From Arthrobacter sp. NicSoilB8 (lineage in GTDB: Bacteria > Actinomycetota > Actinomycetes > Actinomycetales > Micrococcaceae): 64,000 bases of DNA. A program made the translations under genes and the position numbers. Of the stretch, positions 1 through 14,828 are shown piece by piece (within the stretch, counting starts at the first letter, position 1; each line of letters begins with the position of its first letter). Where the stretch lies: positions 806,001-870,000 of the forward strand of contig NZ_AP024655.1 of NCBI RefSeq assembly GCF_019977355.1, given 5' to 3'. A model generated the notes under the pieces. It was not told the DNA's origin. It saw only the letters and a list, made by a program, of their open reading frames with translations, and did no database searches.

Positions 1-1539
1 CGGACACCGGAGGACCGGCTCGCTGCCGGCTTCAGCGCCGAGGTGGCCGCCGTCGTCGAACGCCAGCCCATCCGCGAACATGTGACGGTTTCCGAGCCGT
101 ATCCGCTGCTGGTGGAGCGCGCGCTGGCCGGCTGCGGCTCCTGGTACGAATTCTTTCCGCGCTCCGAAGGCGCCGTGCGCAACCATGCGACCGGGGAATG
201 GACGTCAGGCAACTTCCGCACCGCGGCGAAACGCCTTGACGCCGTCGCCGCCATGGGCTTCGACATCATCTACATGCCGCCGATCCACCCGATCGGTATC
301 CAGCACCGCAAGGGGCCGAACAACACCCTGATCGCCGGCCCGCACGATCCCGGCTCGCCGTGGGCCATCGGCTCCGCGGAGGGCGGCCACGACGCCATCC
401 ACCCGGATCTGGGCACCTTCGAGGACTTCGACGCCTTCGTGGCGCGGGCCGGTGAGTTGGGGCTCGAGGTGGCCCTTGACCTCGCCCTGCAGGCCGCGCC
501 GGACCACCCCTGGGTCCAAAGCCATCCGGAATGGTTCACCACCCGGGTGGACGGCAGCATCGCCTACGCGGAGAACCCGCCGAAGAAATACCAGGACATT
601 TTCCCGCTGAATTTCGACAATGACCCCGCCGGGTTGTCCAACGAAATTCTACGGATCGTGATGCTCTGGATCAGCCACGGCGTCAAGGTTTTCCGGGTGG
701 ACAACCCGCACACCAAACCCGTGTGGTTCTGGGAATGGCTGATCGGCAAGGTGAATAAGAAGCACCCCGACGTCGTCTTCCTCGCCGAGGCGTTCACCCG
801 CCCTGCCATGATGCACGCCCTGGGCCGGGCCGGTTTCCAGCAGTCCTACACGTACTTCACCTGGCGGAACACCAAGAAGGAACTGGAGGAGTACTTCCAG
901 GAGGTCAGCCACGAATCGGCGGCCTACTTCCGGCCGAACTTCTTCGTCAACACCCCGGACATCCTCACCGAATACCTGCAGTTCGGCGGCCCGGCGGCGT
1001 TCAAGATCCGTGCCGCCCTGGCCGCGACAGCAAGCCCGATCTGGGGCGTGTACGCCGGCTTTGAGCTCTACGAACACGTGGCGCGTCCCGGCGCCGAGGA
1101 GTACATCGACAACGAGAAGTTCGAGTACAAATCCCGCGACTGGGACGCCGCGGCCGAGTCCGGGCGCAGCCTGGCCCCGTATCTGACCCGCCTCAACGAG
1201 ATCCGCCGCGCGCACCCGGCCCTCGGGGACCTGCAGAACCTGACGCTGCACCAGAGCACGGACAGCTCCACCGTGGTGTTCTCCAAGCACAAGACCCTCC
1301 CCGACGGGACGAAGGACACCCTGGTCATCGTCGTCAACGTGGACCCGCACGTCACCAAGGAGAGCACCGTGTCCCTGGACCTGCCGGCGCTGGAACTGGA
1401 TCCGGAGAACTTCACCCACAACGGCCGCTTCATGGTCGATGACCTGCTGACCGGAGAAAGCTGGGAATGGGGGGAGTACAACTACGTCCGCCTGGACCCG
1501 CACGTCGAGCCCGCCCACATTCTTAGCATCCGGAGGTAA
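1..1539 (+). CDS. glgE: GlgE, alpha-1,4-glucan:maltose-1-phosphate maltosyltransferase (5' end missing)
   Basis: The reading frame is open from base 1, so the gene begins before the window; about 512 codons of a usual 650-700 are present. GlgE (GH13 subfamily 3) moves maltose from maltose-1-phosphate onto the end of a growing alpha-1,4-glucan in the cytoplasm. The catalytic triad is visible: nucleophile Asp in [10 protein letters not shown] (codon 700-702), acid/base Glu in LAEAFTRP (787-789) and a third Asp in NTPDIL (958-960). [10 protein letters not shown] is typical of GlgE and not of ordinary amylases. The N-terminal domain is mostly outside the window. The stop TAA overlaps the next start region, so glgE and treS are translated together. 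The neighbours treS, maltokinase and glgB complete the GlgE pathway. Confidence 0.93.
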   Translation, partial: RTPEDRLAAGFSAEVAAVVERQPIREHVTVSEPYPLLVERALAGCGSWYEFFPRSEGAVRNHATGEWTSGNFRTAAKRLDAVAAMGFDIIYMPPIHPIGIQHRKGPNNTLIAGPHDPGSPWAIGSAEGGHDAIHPDLGTFEDFDAFVARAGELGLEVALDLALQAAPDHPWVQSHPEWFTTRVDGSIAYAENPPKKYQDIFPLNFDNDPAGLSNEILRIVMLWISHGVKVFRVDNPHTKPVWFWEWLIGKVNKKHPDVVFLAEAFTRPAMMHALGRAGFQQSYTYFTWRNTKKELEEYFQEVSHESAAYFRPNFFVNTPDILTEYLQFGGPAAFKIRAALAATASPIWGVYAGFELYEHVARPGAEEYIDNEKFEYKSRDWDAAAESGRSLAPYLTRLNEIRRAHPALGDLQNLTLHQSTDSSTVVFSKHKTLPDGTKDTLVIVVNVDPHVTKESTVSLDLPALELDPENFTHNGRFMVDDLLTGESWEWGEYNYVRLDPHVEPAHILSIRR

Positions 1540-1544
1540 TGCCC

Positions 1545-3341
1545 GTGAGTTTCAGCCCGCAGAACCCCAGCCAGCACTTCAGCCCGAGGGGAAGCTTTGA
1601 ACTGAACGCGCCGGGCCTCCAGCACGATCCGCTCTGGTACCGCAAGGCCGTGTTTTACGAGGTGCTGGTCCGGGGCTTCGCCGACGGCAACGGAGACGGA
1701 TCGGGCGACTTCCATGGCCTGATCGAGAAACTGGACTACCTGCAGTGGCTTGGCGTGGACTGCCTCTGGCTCCCGCCGTTCTTCCAATCGCCGCTGCGCG
1801 ACGGCGGCTACGACATCTCGGACTACAACTCCGTGCTGGACGAGTTCGGCACCATCAGCGACTTCAAACGGCTCGTGGCGGAGGCCCATGCCCGGGGCGT
1901 CCGGGTCATCATCGACCTTCCGCTGAACCACACCTCGGACCAGCACCCGTGGTTCCAGGAGTCGCGCAAGGATCCTGACGGGCCCTTCGGCGACTTTTAC
2001 GTCTGGAGCGACACGGACGAGAAATACGAAGACGCCCGCATCATCTTCGTGGACACCGAGGAATCCAACTGGACCTTCGACCCCATCCGCCGTCAGTTCT
2101 TCTGGCACCGGTTCTTCAGCCACCAGCCCGACCTGAACTTCGAGAACCCCAAAGTCATTGACGCCCTCTTCGACGTCGTGCGGTTCTGGCTGGACCAGGG
2201 CATCGACGGCTTCCGCGCCGACGCCATTCCATACCTCTTCGAGGAAGAGGGCACCAACTGCGAGAACCTGCCCGCAACCCACGAGTTCCTCCGCCAGTTG
2301 CGCCGGATGGTCGATGAAAGCTACCCGGGCCGCGTGATCATTGCCGAGGCCAACCAGCCGCCGGCCGAAGTAGTGGAGTATTTCGGTACCGAGGAGGAAC
2401 CGGAATGCCACATGGCGTTCCACTTCCCCATCATGCCGCGCCTGTACTACGCGCTGCGGGACCAGAAGGCGGCGCCCATCATCGAGACGATGAAGGACAC
2501 GCCGGACATTCCCGAAGGCGCCCAGTGGGGCACGTTCCTGCGCAACCACGACGAACTGACCCTGGAAATGGTCACCGCCGACGAACGCGCCGCGATGCTC
2601 GGCTGGTACGCGCCGGATCCGCGCATGCGCGCCAACATCGGCATCCGGCGCCGGCTGGCTCCGCTGCTGGACAACTCCCGCTCCGAAATCGAGCTCATCA
2701 ACGCCCTGCTGCTGTCCCTGCCGGGCAGCCCGTTCCTGTATTACGGGGACGAGATCGGCATGGGCGACAACATCTGGCTCGAGGACCGGGACGCCGTCCG
2801 CACCCCGATGCAGTGGAATCCGGACCGGAACGCCGGGTTCTCCAGCGCCGACCCCGGAAAGCTCTACCTGCCGGTGATCCAGTCGCTGGTCTACAACTAC
2901 AGCATGGCGAACGTGGAGGCGGAAGCGGCCCATTCGGGGTCGCTGCTGCGCTGGACCCGGCAGATCCTGAGCGTCCGCAAAAACCACCCCGCCTTCGGGC
3001 TCGGCGGATTCCAGCACGTGGAAGCTGACCACGACGTCGTCCTCGCCTACCTGCGCGAACTCCCGGAAGGAAACGCCGCCGGTGAGGACGCAGAGACCAT
3101 TCTGTGCGCCTTCAACCTCTCGCAGCACCCCGTGGCAACCACCCTGCGGGTGCCGAAATTCGCCAGCCGGGGCCTCCGGGACGTCTTCGGCGGCCAGGCG
3201 TTCCCGGCGATCGGCGAGGACGGAACGCTGACGCTGACCCTGGGCAGCCACGATTTCTTCTGGCTCCGGATCCGCTCCGCGGCCTCCAACCCGTCATCCC
3301 CGTTCACTCAGGCGATGCCCGTCCTGTCCATCGAAGGCTGA
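1545..3341 (+). CDS. treS: Trehalose synthase (maltose alpha-D-glucosyltransferase) TreS
   Basis: TreS interconverts trehalose and maltose; here it should supply maltose to the downstream maltokinase. It is about 598 residues, the usual length for stand-alone actinobacterial TreS. Counted from an ATG at 1539, the GH13 triad is Asp228 (GFRADAI), Glu270 (IIAEANQPP) and Asp338 (LRNHDEL); the N-terminal [19 protein letters not shown] block is typical of TreS. Two starts compete. ATG 1539 overlaps the glgE stop (TAATG) but lies only 2 bases from the GGAGG at 1532-1536. GTG 1545 is 8 bases from the same GGAGG and is preferred. It is the second gene of the glgE-treS-mak/glgB operon; the next start comes 1 base after its stop. 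Confidence 0.93.
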   Translation: MSFSPQNPSQHFSPRGSFELNAPGLQHDPLWYRKAVFYEVLVRGFADGNGDGSGDFHGLIEKLDYLQWLGVDCLWLPPFFQSPLRDGGYDISDYNSVLDEFGTISDFKRLVAEAHARGVRVIIDLPLNHTSDQHPWFQESRKDPDGPFGDFYVWSDTDEKYEDARIIFVDTEESNWTFDPIRRQFFWHRFFSHQPDLNFENPKVIDALFDVVRFWLDQGIDGFRADAIPYLFEEEGTNCENLPATHEFLRQLRRMVDESYPGRVIIAEANQPPAEVVEYFGTEEEPECHMAFHFPIMPRLYYALRDQKAAPIIETMKDTPDIPEGAQWGTFLRNHDELTLEMVTADERAAMLGWYAPDPRMRANIGIRRRLAPLLDNSRSEIELINALLLSLPGSPFLYYGDEIGMGDNIWLEDRDAVRTPMQWNPDRNAGFSSADPGKLYLPVIQSLVYNYSMANVEAEAAHSGSLLRWTRQILSVRKNHPAFGLGGFQHVEADHDVVLAYLRELPEGNAAGEDAETILCAFNLSQHPVATTLRVPKFASRGLRDVFGGQAFPAIGEDGTLTLTLGSHDFFWLRIRSAASNPSSPFTQAMPVLSIEG

Positions 3342-3342
3342 G

Positions 3343-6300
3343 ATGACCCGACCGACCCTAGCCCCGGCCCTGAGCGGACTGCTTGGCGCCTGGCTTCCGC
3401 ACCAGCGATGGTTCCCCGTCAAGAGCGCGGAGTTCACCTTCGCGCCGGCGGGCAGCCTGCGGCTCGACTCCGGCGACCCGGAAGGTGCCCCCGGCGGCAC
3501 GGCGTTTGAAGTGCTGCTCCTTGCCGTGTCCTATCCCACCCCCGACGGCAGCCGCACCGACATCGTCCAGGTGCCGCTCAGTTTCCGCCCCGAACCCCTC
3601 CCCGGGGCAGACCGTGCGCTGATCGGCGAGCTTCCCGGCACCCTTACCGATGCTGCCCACCGGTGGGTCTACGACGGCGTCCACGACGCCGCGTTCGTCG
3701 CCGCCTGGCTGGAGCTCATGCGCCACGGCGGAAGCACGCCGTCGGGGAATGCCACCGGCCACCTGGTGGAGTCCGGCTACCGCCTGCCCTTCGCCACGGG
3801 GAAGGTGAACGTGCTTTCCGGCGAACAGTCGAACAGTTCGGTGATCGTCGACGACGACGACGGCAGCACAGCTGCGATCCTGAAGTTCTTCCGGGTGCTG
3901 TCGGAGGGCCAGAACCCCGAAGTTGAAATCGGCGCGGCGCTGACGGCCGGGCGCACCGCGGAGGTCCCGGCGACCCTTGGCTGGGTGACCGGCGAATGGG
4001 AGACGCCGGCGGCCGCGCCCGGCGTGGAGCCTTCCGCCGCCGTCCGTCCCGCCCGCGGCGAACTCGCGGTCGCTCACGAATTCCTCTCCGGCGGACTCGA
4101 CGCCTGGCGGCTCGCCGTGGACGCGGCCAGCCGGGGGATCGGGTTCACCGCCGAAGCCCATGCGCTGGGCGCCGCGACGGCCACCGTGCACCGGCGGCTC
4201 GCCGAGGCACTGGGCACAGCCGCCGAATCCGCGCCGGGCCAGGACATCGCCCCCGGAGTAGCCCAGCGCGTGCGCCAGTCCTGGGCCCAGGCGGGCAACG
4301 CCGTCGGGCCCTATGAAGACCAGCTGGACCGTCTCCTCGGACGGCTCGAAGGCACCGGCGCCGGGCAGCTCCAGCGCATCCACGGCGACCTCCACCTCGG
4401 GCAGATCCTGAAGGTTCCGGACCATGCCGTTCCGGGGGAGGCCGGCGCTGCGCCGCGCTGGGCCATCCTGGATTTCGAGGGCGAGCCGCTGCGGCCCATC
4501 TCCGAACGCAACTTCCCCGACGTGCCGCTCCGCGACGTCGTGGGTATGCTGCGGTCCTTTGACTACGCCGCCGGCGCGGCTGTCCGCGAAAATCCCGGCG
4601 CTGTGGTTCCGGGGACATGGGTGGACGACTGCGCCGAGGCCTTCCTGGCCGGCTATGCAGGCGTAATCCCCGGCAGCATCGACCGCGACTCGCCGCTCTT
4701 TGTGGCGCTGTGGCTCGACAAAGCCCTCTATGAAGTCATCTACGAACTAAGGAACAGACCGGACTGGCTCTCCATTCCGGTAAATGCATCGCGTCGTCTC
4801 CTCGGCAGTACAGGTTCCGGCGTTGCCGCCGAAACCGCAGCGGAAGGTATAAAAATGACAGGATCAGCAAGTATCGATCGGCCCGGCGCACCATTGCCCG
4901 TGGACGGTGACACCCTCGCAAGGGTCGGGACAGGCGAACACCACGCGCCCCACTCGGTCCTCGGGGCCCACCTTGATGACCACGGCCACGTCACGATCCG
5001 GACCGTGAAGCACCTGGCGGAATCGGTCTCTGTCGTCACGTCGGCGGGTACGGTGCCCATGACGCACGAATCGGGCGGCGTGTGGGTGGCCGTGATGGAA
5101 CCGATCGAGCGCGGCCACGTGCCGGACTACCGTCTCGAAGTGACCTACAAGGACCACGAGCCGCAGGTCATGGACGATCCCTACCGCTACCTGCCGACCA
5201 TCGGCGAAATCGACCTGCACCTGATCGGCGAGGGCCGGCACGAGCGCCTGTGGGACGCCCTCGGCGCGCATGTCCAGCACTACAAGTCCTCACTGGGCGA
5301 CGTCGACGGCGTGTCCTTCGCCGTCTGGGCACCGAACGCCCAGGCCGTCCGCGTCAAGGGTGACTTCAACGGCTGGGACGGCCGGGAACACTCCATGCGC
5401 TCCCTGGGTTCCACCGGCGTGTGGGAACTGTTCATCCCTGGCGTTGTAGCAGGGGCGTGCTACAAGTTTGAACTCAGGACCCGGCACGGATACTGGGTGG
5501 AGAAGGCGGACCCGCTGGCCTTCGGGACCGAGATCCCGCCGCTGACGGCTTCGCGGGTGGTGGAACCTTCCTACGTCTTCAAGGATGCCGAGTGGATGCA
5601 GGCACGTGCCGGCCGCGATCCCCACAACTCGCCCATGAGCGTCTATGAGGTCCACCTCGGATCGTGGCGGATGGGGCTGGGCTACCGCGAACTGGCCAAA
5701 GAACTCGTGGAGTACGTCAAAGGGCTCGGCTTCACCCACGTCGAATTCATGCCCGTGGCAGAGCACCCCTTCGGCGGCTCGTGGGGCTATCAGGTCACGT
5801 CCTACTTCGCGCCGACCTCCCGCTTTGGGCACCCGGACGAATTCCGGCACCTCGTCGATGAACTCCACCAGGCCGGCATCGGTGTCCTCCTGGACTGGGT
5901 CCCGGCGCACTTCCCCAAGGACGAATGGGCCCTGGCCCGGTTCGACGGCGAAGCGCTTTACGAGCACGCCGACCCGAACCTGGGCGAACACCCGGACTGG
6001 GGAACGCTGATCTTCGATTTCGGCCGCACGGAGGTGCGCAACTTCCTCGTGGCCAACGCGCTGTACTGGCTCGAGGAGTTCCACATCGACGGGCTGCGCG
6101 TGGATGCCGTCGCCTCCATGCTGTACCTGGACTACTCGCGCGAAGAGGGCCAATGGCAGCCGAACCGCTACGGCGGCCGCGAAAACCTTGAGGCGATCTC
6201 CTTCCTCCAGGAAGTCAACGCCACGGTGTACAAGACCCACCCGGGCGCCGTCATGATCGCCGAGGAATCCACCGCATTCCCCGGCGTCACCGCGCCCACG

Positions 6301-7068
6301 AGCGGCGGCGGCCTGGGCTTCGGCCTCAAATGGAACATGGGCTGGATGCACGACTCGCTCAAATACATGGCCGAGGACCCGTACAACCGCAGGTGGCACC
6401 ACGGCACCATCACCTTCTCGATGGTCTACGCCTTCTCGGAAAACTTCCTCCTGCCGATCAGCCATGACGAAGTGGTGCACGGCAAGGGCTCCATGCTGCG
6501 CAAGATGCCCGGGGACCGGTGGCAGCAGCTGGCCAACCTCCGCGCGTTCCTGGGATATCAGTGGGCGCACCCGGGCAAGCAGCTGATCTTCATGGGCACC
6601 GAATTCGGCCAGGAAGCGGAGTGGTCCGAGCAGTACGGCCTGGACTGGTGGCTCGCAGACATCCCGGCGCACAACGGCATTCAGCTCCTGACCAGGGACC
6701 TCAACGAGCTGTACCGCTCCACCCCGGCCATGTACGAACGGGATAACCAGCCCGAAGGTTTCCAGTGGATCAACGGGGGAGACTCTGACCGCAACGTGCT
6801 GACGTTCATCCGCCGTGACGCGGACGGCAACCCGCTGGTCTGCGCGGTGAACTTCTCCGGCGGCCCCCACACGGACTACCTTCTCGGCGTTCCCGCCGCC
6901 GGTGAATGGCAGGAAGTGCTCAATACCGACGCCGCCACCTACGGAGGCTCCGGTGTGGAGAACACAGGAACCCTGACAGCGACGGCGGACGGTATTGACG
7001 GGCAGCCGGCCACGCTGACCGTCACGCTGCCGCCGCTCGGGGCGGCATACTTCAAGCCGCTGAGCTAG
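3343..7068 (+). CDS. glgB: Maltokinase / 1,4-alpha-glucan branching enzyme fusion (Mak-GlgB)
   Basis: One 1241-residue frame carries two enzymes. Residues 1 to about 480 are a maltokinase (Pep2/Mak): the N-terminal cap with [12 protein letters not shown], the phosphotransferase loop [10 protein letters not shown] (347-356) and [11 protein letters not shown]. It should make maltose-1-phosphate from ATP and maltose. From about residue 505 it is a full-length branching enzyme: a CBM48 domain ([20 protein letters not shown]) and a GH13 barrel with Asp921 (GLRVDAVAS), Glu974 (MIAEES) and Asp1042 (ISHDEVVHG). A possible internal ribosome binding site and ATG at 4842-4857 could also yield separate GlgB of 737 residues, the normal GlgB length. 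As last gene of the operon it links phosphorylation of maltose to glucan branching; a terminator follows. Confidence 0.92.
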   Translation: MTRPTLAPALSGLLGAWLPHQRWFPVKSAEFTFAPAGSLRLDSGDPEGAPGGTAFEVLLLAVSYPTPDGSRTDIVQVPLSFRPEPLPGADRALIGELPGTLTDAAHRWVYDGVHDAAFVAAWLELMRHGGSTPSGNATGHLVESGYRLPFATGKVNVLSGEQSNSSVIVDDDDGSTAAILKFFRVLSEGQNPEVEIGAALTAGRTAEVPATLGWVTGEWETPAAAPGVEPSAAVRPARGELAVAHEFLSGGLDAWRLAVDAASRGIGFTAEAHALGAATATVHRRLAEALGTAAESAPGQDIAPGVAQRVRQSWAQAGNAVGPYEDQLDRLLGRLEGTGAGQLQRIHGDLHLGQILKVPDHAVPGEAGAAPRWAILDFEGEPLRPISERNFPDVPLRDVVGMLRSFDYAAGAAVRENPGAVVPGTWVDDCAEAFLAGYAGVIPGSIDRDSPLFVALWLDKALYEVIYELRNRPDWLSIPVNASRRLLGSTGSGVAAETAAEGIKMTGSASIDRPGAPLPVDGDTLARVGTGEHHAPHSVLGAHLDDHGHVTIRTVKHLAESVSVVTSAGTVPMTHESGGVWVAVMEPIERGHVPDYRLEVTYKDHEPQVMDDPYRYLPTIGEIDLHLIGEGRHERLWDALGAHVQHYKSSLGDVDGVSFAVWAPNAQAVRVKGDFNGWDGREHSMRSLGSTGVWELFIPGVVAGACYKFELRTRHGYWVEKADPLAFGTEIPPLTASRVVEPSYVFKDAEWMQARAGRDPHNSPMSVYEVHLGSWRMGLGYRELAKELVEYVKGLGFTHVEFMPVAEHPFGGSWGYQVTSYFAPTSRFGHPDEFRHLVDELHQAGIGVLLDWVPAHFPKDEWALARFDGEALYEHADPNLGEHPDWGTLIFDFGRTEVRNFLVANALYWLEEFHIDGLRVDAVASMLYLDYSREEGQWQPNRYGGRENLEAISFLQEVNATVYKTHPGAVMIAEESTAFPGVTAPTSGGGLGFGLKWNMGWMHDSLKYMAEDPYNRRWHHGTITFSMVYAFSENFLLPISHDEVVHGKGSMLRKMPGDRWQQLANLRAFLGYQWAHPGKQLIFMGTEFGQEAEWSEQYGLDWWLADIPAHNGIQLLTRDLNELYRSTPAMYERDNQPEGFQWINGGDSDRNVLTFIRRDADGNPLVCAVNFSGGPHTDYLLGVPAAGEWQEVLNTDAATYGGSGVENTGTLTATADGIDGQPATLTVTLPPLGAAYFKPLS
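4842..4857 (+). promoter_or_regulatory. Possible internal ribosome binding site and ATG for separate GlgB
   Basis: Inside the fusion gene, GGAAGG (4842-4847) lies 7 bases before an in-frame ATG (4855-4857, MTGSASID). This falls in the low-complexity linker between the maltokinase and branching-enzyme parts, exactly where a stand-alone GlgB would begin. Local sequence (ATAAAAATG) is A-rich, unlike the surrounding GC-rich codons. It could be a live internal start or a relic of two formerly separate genes. Confidence 0.5.
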
Positions 7069-7097
7069 GCGACCGCCGGATCTGAGGCGCCCGTGAG

Positions 7098-7128
7098 AAG
7101 CCCGGAATCCCCGTGATTCCGGGCTTTT
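7098..7128 (+). terminator. Terminator of the glgE-treS-mak/glgB operon
   Basis: An 11-bp inverted repeat (AAGCCCGGAAT / ATTCCGGGCTT) with a 7-base loop is followed by TTTT. It lies 30 bases after the glgB stop and before the rRNA promoter. Confidence 0.85.
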
Positions 7129-7150
7129 CTGCACCCTCCCCGGGGTGGCT

Positions 7151-7179
7151 TTGTCAGCGGGCCCAAGTGGTGGTAGAGT
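7151..7179 (+). promoter_or_regulatory. rRNA operon promoter
   Basis: TTGTCA (7151-7156) and TAGAGT (7174-7179) are separated by exactly 17 bases, a good match to a primary-sigma promoter. It is the only strong match between the glgB terminator and the 16S gene, about 345 bases upstream of mature 16S. The leader between holds the boxA-like element and the 16S processing arm and no protein gene. Confidence 0.7.
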
Positions 7180-7348
7180 TTATTTCCGCGCTGCTCCCCG
7201 GAGTTGAACGGCCACCAAGACCCAGAAGCCTATGGCAAAACTGAGTACGGATCGCCGATTTGACTAGGGTGAAGCAAGCGGGTAAGTTTGAAAAGTTGCT
7301 CCGGAGCGATCCTTGACCGTGTGGTTGTGGTGGTGCCGGGTGTGTCTG

Positions 7349-7380
7349 TTGTTTGAGAACTCAATAGTGTGCCAAGTTTG
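7349..7380 (+). promoter_or_regulatory. rrn leader boxA-like antitermination element and 5' arm of the 16S processing stem
   Basis: The leader contains TTGTTTGAGAACTCAATAG, the boxA-type motif found ahead of actinobacterial 16S genes. The segment 7355-7377 also pairs with 9270-9292 downstream of 16S (shared core AGTGTGCCAA), giving a stem of about 22 bp with G-U pairs and one mismatch. Such a stem should bracket 16S for RNase III. The rest of the leader (7180-7523) shows no gene. Confidence 0.7.
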
Positions 7381-7523
7381 TTGATACCAATTTATTGTAT
7401 TGAATTGGTTGAATGTGCCAGGTTGCGCCACCCCGTGGTGTGGTCTGGTGTTTTTGGCTGGTTTCAAATTTTGTGCATTGTGTGTTTCCCGTTTTCCCGG
7501 GGGCGCATGGTGTGTCTGTTTTT

Positions 7524-9058
<1,535 letters not shown>

Positions 9059-9302
9059 AGCGCCTACAGTCACCTTGCCCCGTGTATGCGGGTGTGGAGG
9101 GGTTGTCAGGAGTACGCCCGTTGCGCAGACGCTAGTTCTGCGGCGGGTGCTCACGGGTGGAATATCAGCAAATAGCGGCCGCCGGTTCTTCGCCGGCACC
9201 CAGTACGGACACTCACCCCTCGGGGCGGGAGGTCCTGGAACGGTGCGGGTGGGTGATCAGCGGTTTAGTGTTTGGCACACTGTTGGGTCCTGAGGCAACA
9301 GG

Positions 9303-9337
9303 ACCACGGCCTGCGGGCCGCGTGGTTCCCCTTTTTT
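9303..9337 (+). terminator. Terminator-like hairpin inside the rRNA spacer
   Basis: ACCACGGCC and GGCCGCGTGGT form a GC-rich hairpin followed by CCCC and a run of six T. In form it is an intrinsic terminator lying between 16S and 23S. The boxA-like elements before it would be expected to let the antitermination complex read through. Confidence 0.45.
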
Positions 9338-9464
9338 GTGGGGGGTGCGCGGGCTTGCGGGGTGTGGGGCTGGTTTGTTTCTGGTTTCCTGGCTGCACCG
9401 AGCATGCATGGTGGTTCTTCCTTTGGTGGGAGGGTCGGTGTGTGGGGTGTGTGGTACGGGGTTG

Positions 9465-9495
9465 TTGTTTGAGAACTACATAGTGGACGCGAGCA
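9465..9495 (+). promoter_or_regulatory. Second boxA-like element and 5' arm of the 23S processing stem
   Basis: TTGTTTGAGAACTACATAGTG repeats the leader boxA motif with few changes. Bases 9468-9495 pair with 12821-12848 over about 28 bp, with G-U pairs and one mismatch (core ACATAGTGGACGC). This is the expected stem that loops out pre-23S for RNase III. Confidence 0.75.
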
Positions 9496-9607
9496 TCTTT
9501 TATAAGAAGCAATTTCCAAGAATATGAACCTGGATCTGTCCTTGCATCCTTTGGGGTGTGGGGGTGGTTTCTGTGGTTCTCTCGAAAATTACTCCTTGAT
9601 CTTTTGT

Positions 9608-12750
<3,143 letters not shown>

Positions 12751-12820
12751 CACACACCCCTCCCGCGAACCCGTTTCAAAAGGGGTTCGCACCACGGGAG
12801 AGGGTACAAAGAAACAAGAC

Positions 12821-12848
12821 TGCTTGCGTCCACTATGTGGTTCCCAAC
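12821..12848 (+). other. 3' arm of the 23S processing stem
   Basis: TGCTTGCGTCCACTATGTGG and the following bases are complementary to 9468-9495 before 23S. It lies about 70 bases after mature 23S, in the 23S-5S spacer. Confidence 0.75.
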
Positions 12849-12969
12849 CAACAAACCCGTTGCTTGAGAACCAACAACTAAATAACACCACAACTGCACA
12901 ACATGCAGCGTGTTGTAACCACAAGATTTCCCCGCCACACCCCCACAGGGTCGAAGCGGCGGAGCAAGG

Positions 12970-13087
12970 GTTACGGCGGTCATAGCGTGGGGGAAACGCC
13001 CGGTCCCATTCCGAACCCGGAAGCTAAGACCCACAGCGCCGATGGTACTGCACCCGGGAGGGTGTGGGAGAGTAGGTCACCGCCGGA
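12970..13087 (+). rRNA. rrf: 5S ribosomal RNA
   Basis: GTTACGGCGGTCATAGCGTG at the 5' end pairs with GGTCACCGCCGGAAC at the 3' end. The conserved loop CCCATTCCGAACCCGGAAG is present. Length is about 118 bases. It is the last gene of the single rRNA operon. Confidence 0.95.
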
Positions 13088-13101
13088 ACATCATTAAGGT
13101 C

Positions 13102-13130
13102 GAGGACCCCCAACCACGTTGGGGGTCCTC
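13102..13130 (+). terminator. rRNA operon terminator
   Basis: A perfect 12-bp inverted repeat (GAGGACCCCCAA / TTGGGGGTCCTC) with a 5-base loop begins 15 bases after 5S. The following T tract is weak (CCGCATTT). The converging nuclease gene ends 93 bases further on. Confidence 0.85.
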
Positions 13131-13222
13131 CCGCATTTAAAACCCCTTCTTAAACCCCCAACCTGTCATGCCCCCGGCCCCCGACGGGTGCCCGCCACAC
13201 TCAGGTCCGGGCCGCCCGAAAC

Positions 13223-14089
13223 TCACCCGCGGCTCACTCTCCCGAGGCACCACGAACGGCCGCTTTCCTGGAGCATTGTCTGCAGCGCGAGAAGCCGTTC
13301 CAGCACCTCATCGAACGTGATGACCTCGATGCCATAGAGTCCGTTGCGATAGCGCACAAAGGAATCTACTCGGAGTTGGTCCATGGCGCTGAAGGTTCCT
13401 GCTATTACGGCTCCCGTAATTACCTTTGTATCGAGCGGGGCGGCGCCGGGAGTGCGGCGGACGATTTGCTCAAAGTCGGTGCGGGCCGATTCCATCTGTG
13501 CTTGGAGTTGTGCGATGGCCCCGGATAGCTCTTTGTCGGGAGGGTAGACCTCTGCGCTGGATGCTCCGCGGTACTTGTTTTTGGCGACAAGCGCCGTCGA
13601 TGGCGTTTTGATCTCAACGAGGACCATGCTGCGGGTCAAGGTATTGAACAACACAAAGTCAGCGATTTGGCTGCCAGCGCCCTTCATGTCCGGTGATCGT
13701 ACGTGCACCTGCTCCCCGTAGAAGGCCACGGGGGCAGCGAAAATCTGCTTCAAGGCGAAGGTGTTTGCTGTGAAGAATTGCTGCCAGGCGCCCTCATTCT
13801 TGGCGCCATTTCCCGTCAAGTTATTACTGAAATTCTCGATGAGAACATCCAGCGTCACCAGCTGTAGGTTCTCGCGTAGCGTGCCAAAGGCCTGAGGTTG
13901 TTCCGTCGCTAACCGTCTCGACTCTGCATGCACCCGTGCCACAAGCGTAGACCGGTCACTAGCATCGAGAGGAGTGCCGTCCTCGATGGCACGGGACCTG
14001 GCCCGGGTCCGGCCCCGCTTGCCGCGCCTTGTAAGATGAAGCGCCGTAACCACGGCCCATGCCGGAGCCCCGGCCCGGCACTCTCTCAC
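13223..14089 (-). CDS. Shedu-type (DUF4263) immune nuclease
   Basis: Shedu (SduA) proteins are single-gene anti-phage nucleases of the PD-(D/E)xK fold. Counting from GTG 14089, the family pattern is clear: NEGAWQQFF (98-106), QIADFVLF with Asp144, VLVEIKTP with Glu159 and Lys161, then AIAQLQ (191-196), VITGAVIAG and a C-terminal NGLYGIEVITFDEVLERL. The first 40 or so residues are Arg-rich and look non-coding. The frame is closed by a stop near 14135, so the true start may lie further in or the N-terminus has been lost; many Shedu proteins are 350-420 residues against at most 288 here. It stands alone, converging on the rRNA operon. The function is inferred from motifs only. Confidence 0.75.
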   Translation of the reverse strand: MRECRAGAPAWAVVTALHLTRRGKRGRTRARSRAIEDGTPLDASDRSTLVARVHAESRRLATEQPQAFGTLRENLQLVTLDVLIENFSNNLTGNGAKNEGAWQQFFTANTFALKQIFAAPVAFYGEQVHVRSPDMKGAGSQIADFVLFNTLTRSMVLVEIKTPSTALVAKNKYRGASSAEVYPPDKELSGAIAQLQAQMESARTDFEQIVRRTPGAAPLDTKVITGAVIAGTFSAMDQLRVDSFVRYRNGLYGIEVITFDEVLERLLALQTMLQESGRSWCLGRVSRG

Positions 14090-14312
14090 CCTCTCGCGTC
14101 TCCGCCGAACATCCGCCCGAGTTGGACTTGCTGTTCATCACTGCGATCCCCCCGATCAGTCAGCTGTCCCCAATGGCGGAACGGTACTGGGGGGAGCGTT
14201 ACTACTGCGTTACGGGATCCATCTGCTCTCCCTCGCCAACTGGCCGTGACTGAGGCCCGGCAGAACCCTTCCCAGAAAGCGCTAGCCGCCCGCGCAGGTA
14301 AAGTTGTTGCCC

Positions 14313-14828
14313 ATGGATAACCTCTTCAGCCATGCCCCGTCCGGAGCTCCGGAACCCGACGCAGCGGACGAACTTGATCCCGTCGTCATTAGCGTCGTCG
14401 TCCCCGGCCCCGTGGCGCGGGCGTTCATGGGCTTCACCGAACACACGCACCTCTGGTGGCCGCTCGAGGACCACAGCGTCTATGGGGCCGGCTCCTATGT
14501 GGAGTTCGAGGAGAGCCTGATCCTGGAGACCGCTGATGACGGCAGGACCGCCGTCTGGGGATCGATTGACGACTGGCAGCCGCCGCTGTCATTCCACGCC
14601 AGCTGGCACCCTGGAACCACCGCCATGTGGTCCACGGAACTGCGGGTGGCGTTCAAGGCGGTTGGCGACGGCACAGAGCTCCGGCTGGTGCACAGTGGCT
14701 GGGAAGGCGCCGAAGACCCCGCTGCGACACGAGACGACTACTCGGCCGGCTGGCCTGTCGTCCTGGACCGTTTCGTTCGGTTCATGGGCGGCGCCGGTGC
14801 GGGCGGCCCGGCGAAGCCGGAAGCTTAA
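14313..14828 (+). CDS. SRPBCC (AHSA1-like) family protein
   Basis: About 171 residues from ATG 14313; in-frame TTG codons at 14304 and 14307 are less likely starts. The central pattern VVVPGPVARAFMGFTEHTHLWWPLEDHSVYGAG, then a strand-rich middle and a C-terminal amphipathic helix (GWPVVLDRFVRFM), fits the START/Bet v1-like AHSA1 fold that binds hydrophobic ligands. No enzyme function can be assigned. The C-terminus is Gly/Ala-rich. Its stop overlaps the stop of the converging lacI gene by 3-4 bases, and no intrinsic terminator is seen between them. Confidence 0.7.
   Translation: MDNLFSHAPSGAPEPDAADELDPVVISVVVPGPVARAFMGFTEHTHLWWPLEDHSVYGAGSYVEFEESLILETADDGRTAVWGSIDDWQPPLSFHASWHPGTTAMWSTELRVAFKAVGDGTELRLVHSGWEGAEDPAATRDDYSAGWPVVLDRFVRFMGGAGAGGPAKPEA

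Noticed and set aside
14090..14303. A small gene between the Shedu nuclease and the SRPBCC gene
   Set aside because: Open frames there are short and lack a ribosome binding site or recognisable motifs.
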